Source: Planomonospora sp. ID82291 (GTDB lineage Bacteria > Actinomycetota > Actinomycetes > Streptosporangiales > Streptosporangiaceae). From it: 64,000 nt of DNA. Shown here piece by piece: positions 60,675 through 64,000 of this stretch; position 1 is the first letter of the stretch, and every line of letters begins with the position of its first letter. Where the stretch lies: contig NZ_JABTEX010000004.1 of NCBI RefSeq assembly GCF_015711645.1, positions 186,001 through 250,000 of the forward strand. Reading direction: 5' to 3'. Below the pieces are notes generated by a model, which had not been told where the DNA came from, made no database searches, and saw only the letters and a program-made list of their open reading frames with translations. The translations under genes were made by a program, and so were the position numbers.

Positions 60675-62992
60675 AGCATCGTCCAGGGACGGGTGGCGTT
60701 GGCGCGGTCGATCAGCGCGTGCCGTTCGGCGGCGGTGGCCGCGCTCCGGGCGAGCCCGCGGTAGAGGCGCTCCAGCTCCCGGCGGAGCGCGCGTGCGGTG
60801 AACGGCACGCCCAGGATCGTCCCGGAGCCGCGGCCCCGGCCGGAACCGAGCCACTCCAGGGCGCTCTCCAGCACCTCGGCGGCCAGCTCCCCCCGGCGGC
60901 GCGGGTCCAGGTCGGCCAGGTCGTCCAGGCGGGCGCCGGCCCCGGTGAGCGCGGCGGCGTCCAGCGCGGCGGGGTCCCGTGCCCGTACGGCCGCCGCCAC
61001 GCAGGCCAGCCGCGCCGCGACGAAGTGGCCGGAGCTCGGCGGCACCCCGTCGAGGACCGCGACCGCCCCGTCCGGGTCGCCCGCCGCCAGGCGGGTCCTG
61101 GCCAGGCCGAAGGACGCGCTCACGTAGGAGCGGTCGGTGCGCTGCACCGTCTCGTAGCGGCGCGCCGCCGCCCGCGCCTCCCCCGCGCACTCCAGGCAGA
61201 ACGCGAGGGCCAGCCGGGGCGCGCACTCACCGGGCAGGAGGCCGTAGCACCGGTCGAAGACCTCCGTCGCCTTCGGGAGGTCGCCCGAGACGAGTGCGCG
61301 CACGCCCCGGCACCACAGGACCCGCCAGTCGCCCGGCAGCTCGGCGGCGGCCCGGGCGAGCAGGGCGTCCGTCTCCCCGGCGCCGTGCTCGGCGCTCATC
61401 CGGGTGAGGGCGAGCAGGGTCTCGGGGGTGTGCGGCGTGGAGCCCAGCATGGCGGTCAGCTCGCCGGGGGTGCGGGCGGTGAGCCCGGACAGGAAGGGGG
61501 TGGCCGGGTCGGCGGGGTCGGCCAGCGGGACCGGCAGCGCGGCCGCGGCGGCGGCGCGCTCCAGCGGGACGAGCACGCGCCCGCGGCCGGGCGCGGACAG
61601 GGCGGTGCCGGCCGCGATCCGCTCGGGGCCGAACAGGGCGGACGGCGCCGGGTAGGGGACGCCGTCCTCGGCGGCGCGCACCTCCCGCAGGACCCCCACC
61701 AGCTGGTCGGCCATCTCCTCGGCCGTGGCGAAGCGGGCGGCGGGATCGGGCGCGGTCGCCCGGAGCAGGAAGCGGTGGAAGGACTCGTTCCGGGCCGACG
61801 GCGGGAGGTCCTCCAGGGCGGGGACGGGTGCCTCGGCGCCGCCGGAGACCGGGCTGAAGGGGATGGCCAGCACCGCCAGCGTCCGGCCCACGGTGTAGAG
61901 GTCGGAGGCGATCGACGGGCCTTCGGAGGCGATCTCCGGAGCCTGGTAGCCGGTCGTGCCGTAGACGGCGCCGTCGGAGTCGCCGATCATCCGGACCGCG
62001 CCGAGGTCGATGACCTTGAGGTCGCGGCCGACCTGGATCACGTTGGCGGGTTTGAGGTCGCAGTAGAGCATCCCCCGCTCGTGCAGGTAGCCGAGGGCGC
62101 GCAGGATCTCCAGCGCGTACGGGATCGCCTGGCGCAGCGGCAGGGCCTCGGCGGCGCCGGTCTCCCGCAGCCGGCGGCGGAGCAGGTCGTGCAGGGACTC
62201 ACCGCCGATGTACTCCATGACGAGGTACCCGGCCATCCGCCCGGCGGCCGGGCCGGTGCCGGGCTCCCGGTGCCGGACGAAGTTGAAGATCTTGACGATG
62301 TTCGGGTGGTCCACGCCCGTCAGGAAGCGGCGCTCGGCCTCCGCCACGGCCAGCGCCTCGGCGTCGTTGGTGTTCAGCAGCCCCTTGAGGACCACCCACC
62401 GGCCGTCGAGGTTGCGGTCGGCGGCCAGGTAGACCCAGCCGAGCCCGCCGTGCGCCAGGCAGCCCTTCACCTCGTACTGCCCGGCGACCAGGTCGCCCTC
62501 GCGCAGCTTGGGGGCGAAGGAGAACGGGGTGCCGTCGTGCGGGCAGACCCCCTCGGTACGGCCCGGCCGGCCGCCGCGGCTCCGGCCGACGGGCCTGCCG
62601 CAGCCGGGCGCGCCGCAGAACCGGCGGTCCTCCGGGACCTCGGGGTCGTGCAGCACCACCGCCGCCGGGTCCCGGTAGAGCACGGGCGGCACCTCGGCCA
62701 GCCCGGTCCCCAGCAGGCCCGGCCGCGACCCGCCGGTGCCCCGCGTCCCGCGGCTCGCGATGGCGCCGGTCCCGCGGCGCCCGGCCGAGGGGACGGTGAC
62801 GGGCGCGGACCCGGCGGCGGGGGAGGAGGACGGCCGTCCGGGGGGCGAGGGTGCGGGCGAGAAGGCGGGGGACGGGGAGGCGGGGGACGGGGAGGGGACG
62901 GAGGAGGGCCGGGGCCGCGCGAGGTGGCCGCACCGGCCGCAGCGGCCGTCCTGGGCGGTTCCCGAGCAGTCCGGCCGGGTGCAACCGGTCAT
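60671..62992 (-). CDS. pknG: Serine/threonine protein kinase PknG
   Basis: PknG is a soluble kinase that phosphorylates GarA/OdhI and so controls 2-oxoglutarate flux and glutamate metabolism. The 773-residue protein has an N-terminal cysteine cluster (C4, C9, C18, C21) and a Pro/Ser-rich stretch. A rubredoxin-like region follows (FCGAPGCGRPVGR, then VCPHDGTPFSF), and then the kinase domain with the G-loop HGGLGWVYLA (181-190), Lys203, YCDLKPAN with Asp312 and the DLG motif with Asp329. The C-terminal half is a TPR domain. The YCD and DLG variants are normal for PknG. The rubredoxin site is altered: CxxxxC instead of CxxC, and Asp153 instead of the last cysteine. It heads the pknG-glnX-glnH operon. 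Confidence 0.96.
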   Translation of the reverse strand: MTGCTRPDCSGTAQDGRCGRCGHLARPRPSSVPSPSPASPSPAFSPAPSPPGRPSSSPAAGSAPVTVPSAGRRGTGAIASRGTRGTGGSRPGLLGTGLAEVPPVLYRDPAAVVLHDPEVPEDRRFCGAPGCGRPVGRSRGGRPGRTEGVCPHDGTPFSFAPKLREGDLVAGQYEVKGCLAHGGLGWVYLAADRNLDGRWVVLKGLLNTNDAEALAVAEAERRFLTGVDHPNIVKIFNFVRHREPGTGPAAGRMAGYLVMEYIGGESLHDLLRRRLRETGAAEALPLRQAIPYALEILRALGYLHERGMLYCDLKPANVIQVGRDLKVIDLGAVRMIGDSDGAVYGTTGYQAPEIASEGPSIASDLYTVGRTLAVLAIPFSPVSGGAEAPVPALEDLPPSARNESFHRFLLRATAPDPAARFATAEEMADQLVGVLREVRAAEDGVPYPAPSALFGPERIAAGTALSAPGRGRVLVPLERAAAAAALPVPLADPADPATPFLSGLTARTPGELTAMLGSTPHTPETLLALTRMSAEHGAGETDALLARAAAELPGDWRVLWCRGVRALVSGDLPKATEVFDRCYGLLPGECAPRLALAFCLECAGEARAAARRYETVQRTDRSYVSASFGLARTRLAAGDPDGAVAVLDGVPPSSGHFVAARLACVAAAVRARDPAALDAAALTGAGARLDDLADLDPRRRGELAAEVLESALEWLGSGRGRGSGTILGVPFTARALRRELERLYRGLARSAATAAERHALIDRANATRPWTML

Positions 62993-63548
62993 CGGGCGCC
63001 CCCTTCGATCGCGCGCGGGTGTCCGGTCACGGCCACCGCCGCCCGCCGCAGGTCGCGGCGCTCGTCGGCGGTCCGGCCGCCGCTGGACTCTGCGTCACCG
63101 ATCCCCGTACCTTCCCGTGCGCGAGGCCCCCGTGGAAAGTGTGGTTCTTCATCCGCTCTTTACCCGTTGACGAAGGATCGCGGGGGAAAGTTTCCGAAAC
63201 GGGATGTTCGCACGGGCGGTGGCGCGGCACCCGGGACGGACCGCGCCCTTCCGGAGGGGGCTCTTCCGTGTAGGGAGGGGGCACCCGTCTCCGCAGGCAT
63301 ACCGCCCCGCTCACCTGCGCTGATATCCGTTCGGGTATCCGTCGGATGCGTTCACCGGTATTGGACATGATCCGGTGGTTCTGGTCTGCTGTCCTCTGCG
63401 ATCGGCGGGCGGTGCGGGAGCCGCCGGGGCGGGGGCCGTCACACGTCGGAGGACGGCCCCGTCCCCCAGGTCGGCGGGCATCGCGTGGACTCACCGCGAA
63501 CGCCCGTCCCGCGGGTCCGCCCATGACGTCCCAGACGCAGGAGGAACG
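62993..63548. other. gene-free divergent region between pknG and the penicillin-binding protein
   Basis: This 556-base stretch has no gene I can support; a minus-strand frame at 63027-63554 is Arg/Pro-rich and not protein-like. At 63185-63200 two palindromes overlap, GGAAAGTTTCC and GTTTCCGAAAC, and a TTGACG element stands at about 63157-63162. It probably carries the divergent promoters of pknG and of the penicillin-binding protein operon, the latter with a long leader. Confidence 0.5.
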
Positions 63549-63665
63549 ATGCACATGGCCGTCGCGAGCCGGTTCACGGCCGCGCCGCCGTCCGGAGGGA
63601 CGCGGCGGTGTCCCGGGAGCCGGAGGACGGCCGACGGGGGCACCGGCGCGGGTGCCGCCGGATGA
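63549..63665 (+). CDS. possible 38-residue leader ORF
   Basis: An ATG at 63549 has a very strong ribosome-binding site (AGGAGGAACG) and opens a 38-codon frame (MHMAVASRFTAAPPSGG and so on) whose stop TGA overlaps the ATG of the penicillin-binding protein gene (ATGA at 63662-63665). The main gene itself has only a weak ribosome-binding site. Translational coupling through this leader is therefore plausible. The peptide has no recognisable features. An in-frame longer start at 63375 lacks support. Confidence 0.45.
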   Translation: MHMAVASRFTAAPPSGGTRRCPGSRRTADGGTGAGAAG

Positions 63666-64000
63666 ACGGCATCTTCGGAGAGCCGGGAGAGGCCCTCCCG
63701 GAGGAGCGGACCGGGACGCCGGCGACGGGGCGGACCGCGACGGGATCCGGTGTCGTGCGCCTGGTCCAGGCGGCGGTGGGCGCGGGGGTGCTGGCCGCGA
63801 TCCTGGCGCTGCCCGCCGTGGGCGGTGCGGGGGCGCTGGTGGTCACCGCGTCGAACGAGCTGAACCTCCGGCCGGTGGACCTCCCGGAGCCGCCGCTGGC
63901 GGAGAAGACGACCGTCCTGGACGCCCGGGGCAACCAGATCGCGCAGTTCTACGAGGAGTACCGCGAGATCGTCCCGCTCGCCGAGGTGGCCCCGGTGATG
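63662..64000 (+). CDS. Class A penicillin-binding protein, 5' end
   Basis: The gene runs off the window; 113 codons are visible. The polar N-terminus of about 35 residues is followed by a membrane helix (VVRLVQAAVGAGVLAAILALPAVGG) and the start of the outside part, SNELNLRPVDLPEPPL followed by TTVLDARGNQIAQFYEEYRE. The VLDxxGxxIAxFYxExR pattern is typical of the start of the glycosyltransferase domain of bifunctional PBPs, which polymerise and cross-link peptidoglycan. ATG 63662 overlaps the stop of the small upstream frame. The catalytic motifs lie beyond the window. Confidence 0.85.
   Translation, partial: MNGIFGEPGEALPEERTGTPATGRTATGSGVVRLVQAAVGAGVLAAILALPAVGGAGALVVTASNELNLRPVDLPEPPLAEKTTVLDARGNQIAQFYEEYREIVPLAEVAPVM

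Noticed and set aside
63027-63554. A minus-strand gene of 175 codons between pknG and the penicillin-binding protein
   Set aside because: The product is Arg/Pro-rich without domain features or a ribosome-binding site, and it covers the likely divergent promoter region.

Overview
The window is about 74% GC, with GTG/TTG starts, many 1-4 nt gene overlaps and strong third-position GC bias. It encodes actinobacterial hallmark genes: a six-gene mce operon with two yrbE permeases, PknG with GlnX and GlnH, an LprG-like lipoprotein with its MFS partner, and a PucR-type regulator. The syntenic block pyrG-nudix-xerD-parA-scpAB-rluB-aroH-tyrA-cmk-der is typical of Actinobacteria. I infer a filamentous actinomycete, probably of the Streptosporangiales or a relative; the order-level placement is a guess from gene content.

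1-11624 (+): housekeeping block. CTP synthase, ADP-ribose-type NUDIX hydrolase, a XerD homologue that has lost its catalytic tyrosine, ParA, ScpA/ScpB, a pseudouridine synthase with an expanded Arg/Gly-rich repeat tail, AroH chorismate mutase, prephenate dehydrogenase, cytidylate kinase and Der. 11641-15656 (-): a bidirectional hairpin, then MFS exporter plus LprG-like lipoprotein, a MarR regulator and a Sfp-type phosphopantetheinyl transferase. 15707-25031 (-): a complete mce lipid-importer operon (yrbEA, yrbEB, mceA-F, Mce-associated protein) without its ATPase. 25230-31868 (-): Xaa-Pro aminopeptidase and a liv-type branched-chain amino-acid/amide ABC transporter, divergent from a PucR regulator. 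33341-39379: a CBS protein, then a five-gene NikABCDE/DppABCDF-type ABC transporter whose promoter carries a good match to a nickel-responsive Nur box. 39657-42815: AdhE and a small Smr protein. 42816-43927: a degraded island with an integrase remnant and a SnoaL-like gene.

43928-52720 (-) is the most unusual part. A protein of about 2230 residues has a DUF4062-like N-terminus, a NACHT NTPase and a very long HEAT-repeat array, including nine near-identical 102-bp units. Its stop codon overlaps the start of dhaK, so it appears translationally coupled to a PTS-type dihydroxyacetone kinase (dhaK-dhaL-dhaM). The architecture resembles bacterial NLR-like (STAND) immune sensors; its coupling to DhaKLM is, as far as I know, not described.

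52911-64000: a TauE/SafE permease with a glycine-repeat linker, an MMPL exporter with PlsC acyltransferase, a small membrane protein, the pknG-glnX-glnH operon (PknG has a degenerate rubredoxin motif), a 556-bp gene-free stretch, a possible leader ORF and the 5' end of a class A penicillin-binding protein. In-frame tandem repeats with multiples of 3 bp recur in at least six unrelated genes, and short direct repeats fill several intergenic gaps, which suggests active repeat expansion in this genome.
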